Below are positions 42,113 to 50,077 of a stretch of 64,000 nucleotides of DNA, piece after piece. The position numbers and the translations under genes are program-made. Each line of letters opens with the position of its first letter. Positions within the stretch are counted from its first letter, which is position 1. Below the pieces are notes generated by a model. It made no database searches, was not told where the DNA came from, and saw nothing but the letters and a program-made list of their open reading frames with translations. The DNA comes from Streptomyces sp. FIT100 (GTDB lineage: Bacteria; Actinomycetota; Actinomycetes; Streptomycetales; Streptomycetaceae): NCBI RefSeq assembly GCF_024584805.1, contig NZ_CP075715.1, positions 6,481,526-6,545,525 of the forward strand. The letters run 5' to 3'.

Positions 42113-43917
42113 AGGCACCTCGCAACGCCCCGGCGGCCACGGGCCCCGACGCCGCCGCGGCACTGCTGCGCCGGGTCACGGCCCCGGACGGGCCGCGCCT
42201 GTGTCTGACCTCCGGCGACCTGGAACGCGCCGCGCCGGTGCTGGAGGCGGCCCACGCGGTCGTCTCCCTTGCGGGCCAGAGCGGCCTCGGTGCGGCGTGG
42301 GCGCTGGCGAACCGGCTGGGTGTGGTGGCCCGGACACCGGCCGAGCTGGTCCAGGCCCTGACCGCGGGCGCTCGCCGTACGGTCATCGTCCTGCGGGACC
42401 TCCACGCCGCGGGGGAGCCGGGCGAGGCGGCGGAACTGATAGCCCGGCTCGCGGAGTTGGGCACGGTGCGCCTGCTGGTCGAGGCGCGTACCGGGACCCC
42501 GGCGCGCGAGCGGCTCCTCGCACTGCGGCCCGCGATCCTTGACCTGGATCTGGACCTGGAACTGGACTTGGACCTGGATCCGGACGTGGACCTCGATTCG
42601 GACGCGGACGCGGACGTGGACGCGGACGCGGACCTGGATCCGGACGCAGACGTGGACGCGGATCCGGACGCGGGCCTGGACCTGGAGCTGGGCGTGGACG
42701 CGGGCCTGGACGTGGGCGTGGCGTCGGACCCGGGCACGGACCCGGCAGGGCGATTCGGCTGCCCGGTGGCCGCTCCGGCACAGCCCGCGCCGGCTGGTCT
42801 GGACGACCCGGCCGCCGTCTGCGCCGCCGACCCGGTGCACATCACCGCCGCCTACGCCCACGGCGACGACGACCACGGCGGGTTGCGCCCGGCCTGGCTG
42901 CGGGCCGGTCAGGCGCTCAGCCGCGAGCAGACCCCGGCCGAGCGCGCGCTGGTCCTGCTGGCGGCGCTCGGCGACGGGGCGGATCCGCGGCACCGCCCCA
43001 CCCTCGCCGAGCTCGCGGACGCGACGCCCTGGCGGGTCGTACGGACCCGCGTACAAGGCGATCTCGCGCCGCCGTGGCCCGGCCCGGTCACCGCGCTGGC
43101 ACCCGGCGCGGGCCCGCTCGCCGGCCGTCTCCTCGCCGCCGACCGGCTCGGCACCGTACGCGTCCTCGACGCGGTCGACGCGAGCCCGGTGGACCGGCTG
43201 ACCTCAACGGCCCGGCTACCCAAGGCGCTTGCCTCACTTCCTGACGGCACGGTGCTCCTCCTGGACAGACGGGGCCTTCTGCACGCCGCGGGCCCGACGG
43301 CCGGCGCGGGACGGCTCACCGATGCAGTCAGGGCCACCCTCAGCAGACATCCGGGGACCGCCCTCGCGACGGTCGCCGGTGCGGTGGCCGTCGGCGACCG
43401 CATGGGCTCCGTACACGCCTTCGGCCTCGCGGGCGTTCACCAGGCGGCTCTGCACAGCGGTCGCGTCACCGCGTTGACCGCCGTCGAGCTGCCCTCGCCC
43501 GTGATCTACAGCGGCGGCGCGGACGGCGTGGTGCGCGCCTGGTCCCCGGGGCACGGTCCCGTCCCCGCGCCCCTCGTCGAACGTCCCCACCCCGTGACCG
43601 CCCTCCACGCGACCGCAGCCGCGAACGGTCCCCTCCTCGCCGTCGCCTGGGCCGACGGACTGGTCGAACTCCGCCACGTCACCACGGGCGACGTCCTGCC
43701 CTTCCGCCCGGGCCCACCGGTGCGGGCGGTCACCGTGACCGGCACCGGTACTGGCACTGGCACCGGTACCGGTACCGGAGCCGGAGCCGGAGCCGGAGCC
43801 GGTACCGGAGCCGTCGCCGGTGTCCACGGCGCGGATGCGGTCGCCGTGGGAATGGACGAGGCGCTGGTCCTTCTCTCCCCCTGCGGCATCTCGGGGCCGA
43901 CGCCTCATACCGGGTAG
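42109..43917 (+). CDS. propeller-like (WD40-type) protein with Asp-rich repeat insertion
   Basis: 602 residues. The N-terminal third looks like a degenerate NTPase (GPRLCLTSGDLERAAPVLE, VVSLAGQSGLGAAWALAN, TVIVLRDLHAAGE), residues 144-205 are an Asp-Leu/Asp-Ala dipeptide run, and the C-terminal half has beta-propeller-like blades (RLLAADRLGTVRVLD, AVGDRMGSVHAFGLAG, IYSGGADGVVRAWSPG, AVAWADGLVELRHVTTG). Near the end is a Gly-Thr/Gly-Ala repeat. The frame has no ATG/GTG until 42322, which would cut into conserved-looking sequence; CTG 42109 overlaps the GntR stop (CTGA) and has GGGGG about 8 nt upstream, so I infer a CTG start. Confidence 0.55.
   Translation: MKAPRNAPAATGPDAAAALLRRVTAPDGPRLCLTSGDLERAAPVLEAAHAVVSLAGQSGLGAAWALANRLGVVARTPAELVQALTAGARRTVIVLRDLHAAGEPGEAAELIARLAELGTVRLLVEARTGTPARERLLALRPAILDLDLDLELDLDLDPDVDLDSDADADVDADADLDPDADVDADPDAGLDLELGVDAGLDVGVASDPGTDPAGRFGCPVAAPAQPAPAGLDDPAAVCAADPVHITAAYAHGDDDHGGLRPAWLRAGQALSREQTPAERALVLLAALGDGADPRHRPTLAELADATPWRVVRTRVQGDLAPPWPGPVTALAPGAGPLAGRLLAADRLGTVRVLDAVDASPVDRLTSTARLPKALASLPDGTVLLLDRRGLLHAAGPTAGAGRLTDAVRATLSRHPGTALATVAGAVAVGDRMGSVHAFGLAGVHQAALHSGRVTALTAVELPSPVIYSGGADGVVRAWSPGHGPVPAPLVERPHPVTALHATAAANGPLLAVAWADGLVELRHVTTGDVLPFRPGPPVRAVTVTGTGTGTGTGTGTGAGAGAGAGTGAVAGVHGADAVAVGMDEALVLLSPCGISGPTPHTG
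42541..42722. repeat. Asp-rich coding microsatellite
   Basis: About 180 nt of imperfect 6-bp units (GACCTG, GACGCG, GACGTG) encoding roughly 60 residues that are nearly half Asp. A second simple repeat (GGCACC/GGAGCC) sits at 43740-43812 in the same gene. Confidence 0.85.
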
Positions 43918-44825
43918 ACGACGCCGGTCAACTCCTCCGACACCGCCCAGAGCCGGCGCTGCACCGCCGTGTCGTGGGACTTCGCGTTGGACTTCACGAC
44001 CTTCGGGTGGCCGCGCATCTCGCCCATTCCGTCGGGGCCGTAGTACTGCCCGCCGGTCACCCGCGGGTCGGTCGCGGCGCGCAGGGACGGGAGCGCACCG
44101 TGCGCGGCGTCCTGGGTCATCAGCGGTACGAGGAGCCTGTCGAACAGTGTCTGCACCAGCGGGCTCGCATTGCGCGCCAGTTCGGTGTTGGAGCCGCCGG
44201 GGTGTGCCGCGACCGAGAGCGTCGTGCCCTTCCCGGCGAGCCGGCGCTGGAGTTCGTAGGCGAAGAGCAGGTTGGCGAGCTTGGACTGCCCGTACGCACC
44301 GGTCCTGCTGTAGCGGCGCTCGGACTGCAGGTCGTCGAAGTGGATGGACGCACCGAAGCGGTGGGCACCGCTGCTGACGGTGACGATGCGCGAGCCGGGC
44401 ACCGGGAGGATGCGGTCGAGGAGCAGGCCGGTGAGGGCGAAGTGGCCGAGGTGGTTCGTGCCGAGCTGGAGCTCGAAGCCGTCCGCCGTGGTCGACTTCG
44501 GGGTCCACATCACGCCTGCGTTGTTGATCAGCAGGTCGATGCGTTCGTGGGTGGTGCGCAGCTCGGCTGCCGCGGTGCGGACCGAGTCGAGTGAACTGAG
44601 GTCGAGCCGCTGCAGGGTGACGGCGGCGCCGGGGGCCCTGGCGGTGATCCGGTCGGCGGCGTCCTTGCCCTTGTCGAGGTTGCGCACGGCGAGGACGACG
44701 TGCGCGCCGCGCTCGGCGAGCGCGGCGGCGGTCTCGAAGCCGAGGCCGGTGTTGGCGCCGGTGATGACGGCGGTGCGGCCGGTCTGGTCGGGGATGTCGA
44801 TGGCGGCCCACTTGGTGTTGGTCAT
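43905..44825 (-). CDS. short-chain dehydrogenase/reductase (oxidoreductase)
   Basis: 306 residues. NAD(P)-binding TGANTGLG near residue 23, NNAGVM, catalytic Ser in VTVSSGAH and Tyr-x3-Lys in YGQSKLAN give a complete classical SDR. Homologues are annotated as protochlorophyllide-reductase-like or WW-oxidoreductase-like SDRs; the substrate is unknown. No ribosome site is seen before ATG 44825, and a 17-bp palindrome begins 9 nt upstream, so the mRNA may be leaderless and repressed by the divergent TetR. It overlaps the propeller gene end by 13 nt. Confidence 0.85.
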   Translation of the reverse strand: MTNTKWAAIDIPDQTGRTAVITGANTGLGFETAAALAERGAHVVLAVRNLDKGKDAADRITARAPGAAVTLQRLDLSSLDSVRTAAAELRTTHERIDLLINNAGVMWTPKSTTADGFELQLGTNHLGHFALTGLLLDRILPVPGSRIVTVSSGAHRFGASIHFDDLQSERRYSRTGAYGQSKLANLLFAYELQRRLAGKGTTLSVAAHPGGSNTELARNASPLVQTLFDRLLVPLMTQDAAHGALPSLRAATDPRVTGGQYYGPDGMGEMRGHPKVVKSNAKSHDTAVQRRLWAVSEELTGVVYPV

Positions 44826-44833
44826 GGCATCAA

Positions 44834-44850
44834 TGTAGGCGGTGCCTACA
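44834..44850. promoter_or_regulatory. operator palindrome 1 (SDR/TetR)
   Basis: TGTAGGC GGT GCCTACA: perfect 7-bp arms with a 3-bp spacer, 9 nt from the SDR start. Likely TetR operator half. Confidence 0.65.
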
Positions 44851-44852
44851 AA

Positions 44853-44867
44853 GTTGTCAACGACAAC
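44853..44867. promoter_or_regulatory. operator palindrome 2 (SDR/TetR)
   Basis: GTTGTC AAC GACAAC: perfect 6-bp arms with a 3-bp spacer, directly after palindrome 1 and 40 nt before the TetR start. The sequence differs from palindrome 1, so one may be a promoter element or a site for another protein. Confidence 0.6.
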
Positions 44868-44906
44868 AATGGTGGCGGTGGCAACATCTTTCGTATGCTG
44901 GTCCGC

Positions 44907-45494
44907 ATGGCTGAGCACCCCTACCACCACGGAGACCTGCGCGCCGCCCTGCTGAAGGGCGCGGAGCACACCCTGCGAGAGAAGGGAGCCTCCGCGCTGT
45001 CGCTGCGGGAGCTCGCCCGCTCGATCGGCGTGAGCCACGCCGCACCGAGCCGTCACTTCAAGGACAAGCAGGCCCTGCTCGACGCGCTCGCCCTGAGCGG
45101 GTTCCAGCGCCTCACCCTGGAGCTGCGGCAGTCCGCCACCGACGGCGGCACACAGGCCGTACTGACCGCGCTGGCCAGGGCGTACGTGGGCTTCGCGACC
45201 GTCAATCCGGAGCTGCTGGAGGTGATGTACGCACGCAAGCACGAGCCGAACGCCTCCGAGCAGCTCACGGAGGCCGTGGACCAGCTGGTCGAGGCGGTGG
45301 TACGGCCGATCGCCGACGGGCAGGCCGCCGGGGACATCGTCCCCGGGGACACCATGGGCATCGCCATGGTCGTGGCGGCGACCCTCCACGGGATCGCCTC
45401 CTTCGCGGCCAACGGCGCCCTCACCCCGGAAGCGGTCGCCGACATCCTCGACGACGCGGTCCACCATCTGCTCCGCGGACTGACCCCACGCTGA
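44907..45494 (+). CDS. TetR/AcrR-family regulator
   Basis: 195 residues. The HTH is HHGDLRAALLKGAEHTLREKGASALSLRELARSIGVSHAAPSRHFKDKQALLDALA, the standard TetR DNA-binding domain with the RHF-x-DK signature. The C-terminal ligand domain (TAVLTALARAYVGFATVNPELLEVMYARKHE) resembles TetR_C_13/WHG types. It is divergent from the SDR across two palindromes and probably represses both genes. ATG 44907 was chosen; ATG 44895 is also in frame; neither has a clear ribosome site. Confidence 0.88.
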   Translation: MAEHPYHHGDLRAALLKGAEHTLREKGASALSLRELARSIGVSHAAPSRHFKDKQALLDALALSGFQRLTLELRQSATDGGTQAVLTALARAYVGFATVNPELLEVMYARKHEPNASEQLTEAVDQLVEAVVRPIADGQAAGDIVPGDTMGIAMVVAATLHGIASFAANGALTPEAVADILDDAVHHLLRGLTPR

Positions 45495-45575
45495 CGCGGC
45501 CCGTGCAGCCCCACGCTGACGCGGGCCCCATGCTGACGCAGGCACCACGCTGACGCGGGCCCTGCGGTGACGCGC
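45486..45575. repeat. degenerate tandem repeat of CCACGCTGACGCGG
   Basis: Four to five copies (45486, 45511, 45528, 45545 and a partial one) with 17-25 nt spacing, starting inside the last codons of the TetR gene and filling the gap to the convergent TPR-like gene. Confidence 0.8.
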
Positions 45576-45596
45576 CGTCCGGGACCGGGGGCTGCC

Positions 45597-46385
45597 TCAG
45601 ACCGCCGGTGCCGCCTGGGCCGGCGGGGTCAACTGGTCCGCCAGCCAGGTCGGTACGCCGCCCAGCAGCCGGAACAGGCGCATCGCCTCCGCCCGCAGGC
45701 GGCCCGCCTCCGGTTCGGGCTCGGTGTCGGCGAGGGCGGCCAGCGCCGGTGCCGTGCCGATCAGGTAGCCGAGGTCCTCGCGGATACGGAGGGACTCGGT
45801 GAACCCGTGTCTGGCCTCGGCCAGTTCGCCGTCGCGCAGGGCGAGGGCGGCCAGATGGCGCCAGGTGAAGGAGAGCAGCAGGGTGTCGCCATGGGCGTCG
45901 GCGCCGATGTGGGCACGGTGGTACGAGGCACGGGCGGCCTGGGGGGATTCCGCGAGGTGCTCCGCGACGAGGCCGCGGCGGAAGTCGAGGAGGGGGCGGC
46001 CGGGGGAGTCGGGGGCGAGCAGGGCCGCCGCGCGGCCGAGGGCGGCGCGGGCCTCGTCCGCGCGGTCGCGGACGCTCAACACGGTGGCCGCGTAGGCGAG
46101 ATGGCCGCGCTCGCAGGCGGCTGCGCCGCGCTCGTCGTTGTCGCCCGCCGTGGCCTCCGCCGTGCGCAGGGCGTCCTCCGCGTCCGGCCAGCCCTTTCCG
46201 GTGAACAGACAGCGTTCGACGAGCAGGGCCGCACGCTGGAGCGCGAGCGCGGGGGCGGCGGAGTGCGGGGTGAGCAGGGCCGCCGCGTCCGTCCAACAGC
46301 CGCGTGAGCGCAGCCGCCATACCGCGGTCTGGAGTGGATCGTCACCTGCAGTGGTTCCGGAACCAGACATGGCGGTATGCGCCAC
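45597..46385 (-). CDS. TPR-like helical repeat protein
   Basis: 262 residues, almost wholly helical and Ala-rich, with TPR-like hairpins: AAACERGHLAYAATVLSVRDRADEARAALGRAAALL, LLDFRRGLVAEHLAESPQAARASYHRAH, TWRHLAALALRDGELAEARHGFTESLRIREDLG. A C-terminal LADTEPEPEAGRLRAEAMRLFRLLGG resembles Streptomyces paralogues annotated only as hypothetical. Probably a protein-interaction scaffold. GTG 46385 was chosen because GGGAGGG lies 5 nt upstream; ATG 46370 is a possible alternative. No operon partner. Confidence 0.6.
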   Translation of the reverse strand: MAHTAMSGSGTTAGDDPLQTAVWRLRSRGCWTDAAALLTPHSAAPALALQRAALLVERCLFTGKGWPDAEDALRTAEATAGDNDERGAAACERGHLAYAATVLSVRDRADEARAALGRAAALLAPDSPGRPLLDFRRGLVAEHLAESPQAARASYHRAHIGADAHGDTLLLSFTWRHLAALALRDGELAEARHGFTESLRIREDLGYLIGTAPALAALADTEPEPEAGRLRAEAMRLFRLLGGVPTWLADQLTPPAQAAPAV

Positions 46386-46595
46386 ATTGCCCTCCCCGAG
46401 CGCGCCATTGTGCTGTTGAGTCAGACCGAATCTCAGCATGGATGGGCGGGCGCGGCCAAGGGGTCTGGTGAATCAGTTCACAATCATCGTGCGCTGAACC
46501 CTGTCGGGACGGCGGGATCCCCTGGGATTCACGTCGGGAGGCGGGCGGGTGAACGTACAGGTCACGGTGTTGACGAGTCCTCAGCGGCGCGGTCC

Positions 46596-48305
46596 TCAGC
46601 TCATCCGCAGCGCGAGGAAGAAGTCCAGCTTGTCCTCCAGCCGCGACAGATCACGCCCCGTCAGCTGCTCGATCCGCCCGACGCGGTAGCGCAGCGTGTT
46701 CACATGCAGATGCAGCCGGGTCGCGCACCGCGTCCACGAACCGTCGCAGTCCAGGAACGCCTCCAGGGTCGGGATCAGCTCGGCGCGGTGGCGCCGGTCG
46801 TAGTCCCGCAGCGGATCCAGCAGCCGGGCCGTGAAGGCGCGGCGGACGTCGTCGGGGACGAACGGCAGCAGCAGCACGTGCGAGGCCAGCTCGTGGTGGC
46901 CCGCCGCGCACACCCGGCCGGGGCGGGCGGCGGCGACACGGCGGGCGTGGCGGGCCTCCTCCAGCGCGCCGCGCAGGCCCTCCGCCGAGTGGACCGCGGC
47001 ACTGACACCGAGGGTGAGCCTGCCGTCGCCGTCGAGCCCCGCGGACAGCGGGTCGTGGACGGCGGCGAGCAGGGCGTCCGCGTGCAGCCCGATGTCGGAC
47101 GTATCGGTGGGAGGGCTGTCGAGCAGATCGGCGTCGGCGGTGATGCTCAGCCCGGGGAGCGGTACGAGCGCGATCGCCTCGTCACCGGTGTGCGCCACGG
47201 CGATGCGGTCGGCGGATTCCGAGCCCGTCGAAGCCGGGTCGACCAGGATCTCCTCCAGCAGCGACTGGCTGACGGGCCCCGCGTCGACCGGGGCCCCGCC
47301 GCCCTCCTGCTCCCACTCGACGCGTGCGACGACGACCTGCCAGTGCGGCGCGGTCCCGAGGCCCGGCAGCAGCACGGGCGCGGCGACCCGCAGCCTGGCG
47401 GCGATCTCGGCGGGCGCGGCGCCGCTCTGGACGAGCTCCAGGACCTCCTGGGCGAGCCGGCGCCGTACCGTACGGGCCGCCTCGCGGCGGTCCCGCTCGA
47501 CGGCGATCAGCTGGGTGACGCCCTGGAGCAGGTCCAGCCGGGCGGCAGGCCAGTCCGATGCGTCGGCCTCGACCGCGAGCAGCCAGTCGGAGAGCACGGT
47601 CTCGCGCACGTCGCGCGCCGCGGGCGCCGCGCCGCGGCCGGTGTTGCGGATCGGGAAGAGCGAATACGCCGTACCGCCGGCGGTCGCCCGGTGCGGACCG
47701 CGCCGCCCCGTGCGGGTCGCGGCCAGGTGCTCGCCGGCGAGCGCGGCGCTCACCTCGGCGGTCAGCGGGTCGCCCGCGCCCGCGATCTGGCGGCCGGTGG
47801 GGGAGAGCACCCAGGCGTGGAGGTCCAGGTCGGAGCCGAGCAGGTCGAGGACCACCTCCGGTCCGCCGCCCGCCGGGCCCGAGGTCATCAGCCGGCGGTG
47901 CCGGTCCACGACGGCGGCCAGGTCCCCGGCCCGCTCGCCGGACACCTGCCGTACGACATGCTCGGTGATCGTCGCGAACGCGACGGACTCGTTGACGGCG
48001 AACAGCGGCAGTCGGTGGCGTGCACACGCCACGACGAGGTCGTCCGGGACATTGCCCAGCTCCGCTTCACCCGCGGCGAGCCCGACGACGCCCGCGCTTG
48101 CGAGAATACGGACAAAGGGCTCGGAATCCTCGGCGGAGTGACGCCAGGCGAGACCGGTGAGGACCAGCTCGCCGCCCGAGAGATAGCGGCTCGGGTCCCG
48201 CAGGTCGGTCGTCATCACGCCACGGACGGTGCGGTCCAGCTCGTCGTCGCCGCCGAGCAGCCGCAGTCCCAGCGCATCGGTCTCCAGCAGTGCGCGCAGC
48301 CGCAT
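46596..48305 (-). CDS. PucR-family transcriptional regulator of purine catabolism
   Basis: 569 residues. The N-terminal PucR domain (LRALLETDALGLRLLGGDDELDRTVRGVMTTDLRDPSRYLSGGELVLTGLAWR) senses a purine-pathway signal; a GGDEF-like middle follows, and the C-terminal HTH (DCDGSWTRCATRLHLHVNTLRYRVGRIEQLTGRDLSRLEDKLDFFLALRM) is diagnostic. Divergent from the xanthine dehydrogenase operon with 282 nt between, so it is the probable regulator of that operon. ATG 48305 has GGCGGCGACGAG upstream. Confidence 0.9.
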   Translation of the reverse strand: MRLRALLETDALGLRLLGGDDELDRTVRGVMTTDLRDPSRYLSGGELVLTGLAWRHSAEDSEPFVRILASAGVVGLAAGEAELGNVPDDLVVACARHRLPLFAVNESVAFATITEHVVRQVSGERAGDLAAVVDRHRRLMTSGPAGGGPEVVLDLLGSDLDLHAWVLSPTGRQIAGAGDPLTAEVSAALAGEHLAATRTGRRGPHRATAGGTAYSLFPIRNTGRGAAPAARDVRETVLSDWLLAVEADASDWPAARLDLLQGVTQLIAVERDRREAARTVRRRLAQEVLELVQSGAAPAEIAARLRVAAPVLLPGLGTAPHWQVVVARVEWEQEGGGAPVDAGPVSQSLLEEILVDPASTGSESADRIAVAHTGDEAIALVPLPGLSITADADLLDSPPTDTSDIGLHADALLAAVHDPLSAGLDGDGRLTLGVSAAVHSAEGLRGALEEARHARRVAAARPGRVCAAGHHELASHVLLLPFVPDDVRRAFTARLLDPLRDYDRRHRAELIPTLEAFLDCDGSWTRCATRLHLHVNTLRYRVGRIEQLTGRDLSRLEDKLDFFLALRMS

Positions 48306-48587
48306 CTCGTCGCCGCCGATCTGTCTCGTTGTTGCCGTTGGACCGAGGTGTTCGTGCCAATGGGTTTCCGGAGGAAAGCCGTGAGGTTACCGGCCCCCTT
48401 CTTTCGTTCGAATCTACAAGACGAGGGTGGCGACCAGCCAACTCCTTCATGTTTTCGGTGACTGCACCCGGCGAGGCGGTGCTTGTGTACTTGGGCCACA
48501 CCGCGTTAACAGGACATGAACATCCAGCCGAGGGCCGGCCGTCCCCAGCCCCCGTGAACGACCGAATCACGTAGAAGAGAGCCACTC
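48306..48587. promoter_or_regulatory. divergent control region between pucR and the xanthine dehydrogenase operon
   Basis: 282 nt without a gene, more AT-rich than its surroundings. It should hold promoters for both sides and PucR sites, but no convincing palindrome or -10/-35 pair was identified by eye. Confidence 0.45.
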
Positions 48588-49478
48588 ATGGACTTCCTTC
48601 GCCCCGCCAGCTGGGAGGAGGCGCTCGTCGCCAAGGCCGAGCACCCCACGGCTGTGCCCATCGCGGGTGGCACCGACATCATGGTCGAGATCAACTTCGA
48701 CCACCGGCGGCCGGAGTACCTCCTGGACCTGAACCGCATCGTCGAGCTGCGCGAGTGGGAGATCGGCGAGGAGAACGTCCGACTGGGCGCCTCCGTCCCG
48801 TACACCCAGATCATGGAGAACCTCCGGGCCGAGCTGCCCGGACTCGCCCTCGCCTCGCACACCGTCGCCTCCCCGCAGATCCGCAACCGCGGCGGCGTCG
48901 GCGGCAACCTCGGCACCGCGTCCCCCGCCGGCGACGCCCACCCGGCCCTGCTGGCCGCGGGCGCCGAGGTCGAGGTCGAGTCGGTGCGCGGCGCCCGCTT
49001 CATCCCGATCGACGAGTTCTACACCGGCGTGAAGCGCAACGCGCTCGCCCCGGACGAGCTGATCAAGACCATCCACATCAAGAAGGCCGACGGGCCCCAG
49101 CAGTACTCGAAGGTCGGCACCCGCAACGCGATGGTGATCGCCGTGTGCGCCTTCGGTATCGCCCTGCACCCCGAGACCCGCACCGTGAAGACCGGCATCG
49201 GCTCCGCCGCGCCCACACCGGTGCGCGCCAGGGCCGCCGAGGAGTTCCTGAACGCCGCACTGGAGGAAGGCGGCTTCTGGGACAGCGGCAGGATCATCAC
49301 CCCTTCGGTCGCCAAGCAGTTCGCCGAGCTCGCCTCCGCCGCCTGCAACCCGATCGACGACGTCCGCGGCACCGCCAAGTACCGCCGCCACGCGGTCGGC
49401 ATCATGGCCCGCCGCACCCTCGGCTGGACCTGGGAGCAGTACCGCGGCACCGGCCGCACGCTGGAAGGAGCTGCCTGA
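48588..49478 (+). CDS. xanthine dehydrogenase FAD-binding subunit
   Basis: 296 residues. FAD-binding VPIAGGTDIMVEIN near residues 23-36 and the conserved SPQIRNRGGVGGNLGTASPAGD (95-116) define the CoxM/XdhB-type flavin subunit, with a C-terminal CO-dehydrogenase flavin domain (YRRHAVGIMARRTL). It passes electrons from the molybdenum subunit via the Fe-S subunit to NAD+ or another acceptor. First gene of the operon; 2 nt separate it from the Fe-S subunit. Confidence 0.9.
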   Translation: MDFLRPASWEEALVAKAEHPTAVPIAGGTDIMVEINFDHRRPEYLLDLNRIVELREWEIGEENVRLGASVPYTQIMENLRAELPGLALASHTVASPQIRNRGGVGGNLGTASPAGDAHPALLAAGAEVEVESVRGARFIPIDEFYTGVKRNALAPDELIKTIHIKKADGPQQYSKVGTRNAMVIAVCAFGIALHPETRTVKTGIGSAAPTPVRARAAEEFLNAALEEGGFWDSGRIITPSVAKQFAELASAACNPIDDVRGTAKYRRHAVGIMARRTLGWTWEQYRGTGRTLEGAA

Positions 49479-49480
49479 TC

Positions 49481-50077
49481 ATGCGAGTCAATTTCACGGT
49501 CAACGGCCGTAGGCAGGAAGCCGACGACGTGTGGGAGGGCGAGAGCCTCCTCTACGTGCTGCGTGAGCGCCTGGGTCTGCCCGGCTCGAAGAACGCCTGC
49601 GAGCAGGGCGAATGCGGCTCCTGCACGGTCCGGCTCGACGGGGTGCCGGTGTGCTCCTGCCTGGTCGCCGCAGGACAGGTCGAGGGCCGCGAGGTCGTCA
49701 CCGTCGAGGGCCTTGCGGACTTCGCCAAGCAGCGCGAGGAGCACGGCGGTTGCGCGACCGGTGCCTGCGGTACGTCGCTCCAGGACGCGCAGGGCTGGAC
49801 CGCTCGCCCGTCCGGCGGGGCCGGCGACTCCCAGACCGGCGAAGGCACCGAACTCGCCCCGATCCAGCAGGCGTTCATCGACGCCGGCGCCGTGCAGTGC
49901 GGCTTCTGCACCCCCGGCCTGCTGGTCGCCGCCGACGAACTCCTCGAGCGCAACGCCTCACCGTCCGACGCGGACATCCGCGAGGCGCTCTCCGGCAACC
50001 TCTGCCGCTGCACCGGCTACGAGAAGATCCTCGACGCGGTCCGCCTCGCGGCCGCCAGGCAGGAAGAGGCGGTCTGA
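49481..50077 (+). CDS. xanthine dehydrogenase (2Fe-2S) subunit
   Basis: 198 residues. The plant-type cluster C-x4-C-x2-C reads CEQGECGSC with a further Cys, and the second, helical-bundle cluster reads CGFCTPG ... NLCRCTGYEKI. Both 2Fe-2S sites are therefore present. An insert of about 35 residues (REEHGGCATGACGTSLQDAQGW...) lies between the two clusters, longer than in many homologues. GGAAGGAG lies 10 nt before ATG 49481. The stop overlaps the start of the large subunit (TGATG). Confidence 0.92.
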   Translation: MRVNFTVNGRRQEADDVWEGESLLYVLRERLGLPGSKNACEQGECGSCTVRLDGVPVCSCLVAAGQVEGREVVTVEGLADFAKQREEHGGCATGACGTSLQDAQGWTARPSGGAGDSQTGEGTELAPIQQAFIDAGAVQCGFCTPGLLVAADELLERNASPSDADIREALSGNLCRCTGYEKILDAVRLAAARQEEAV

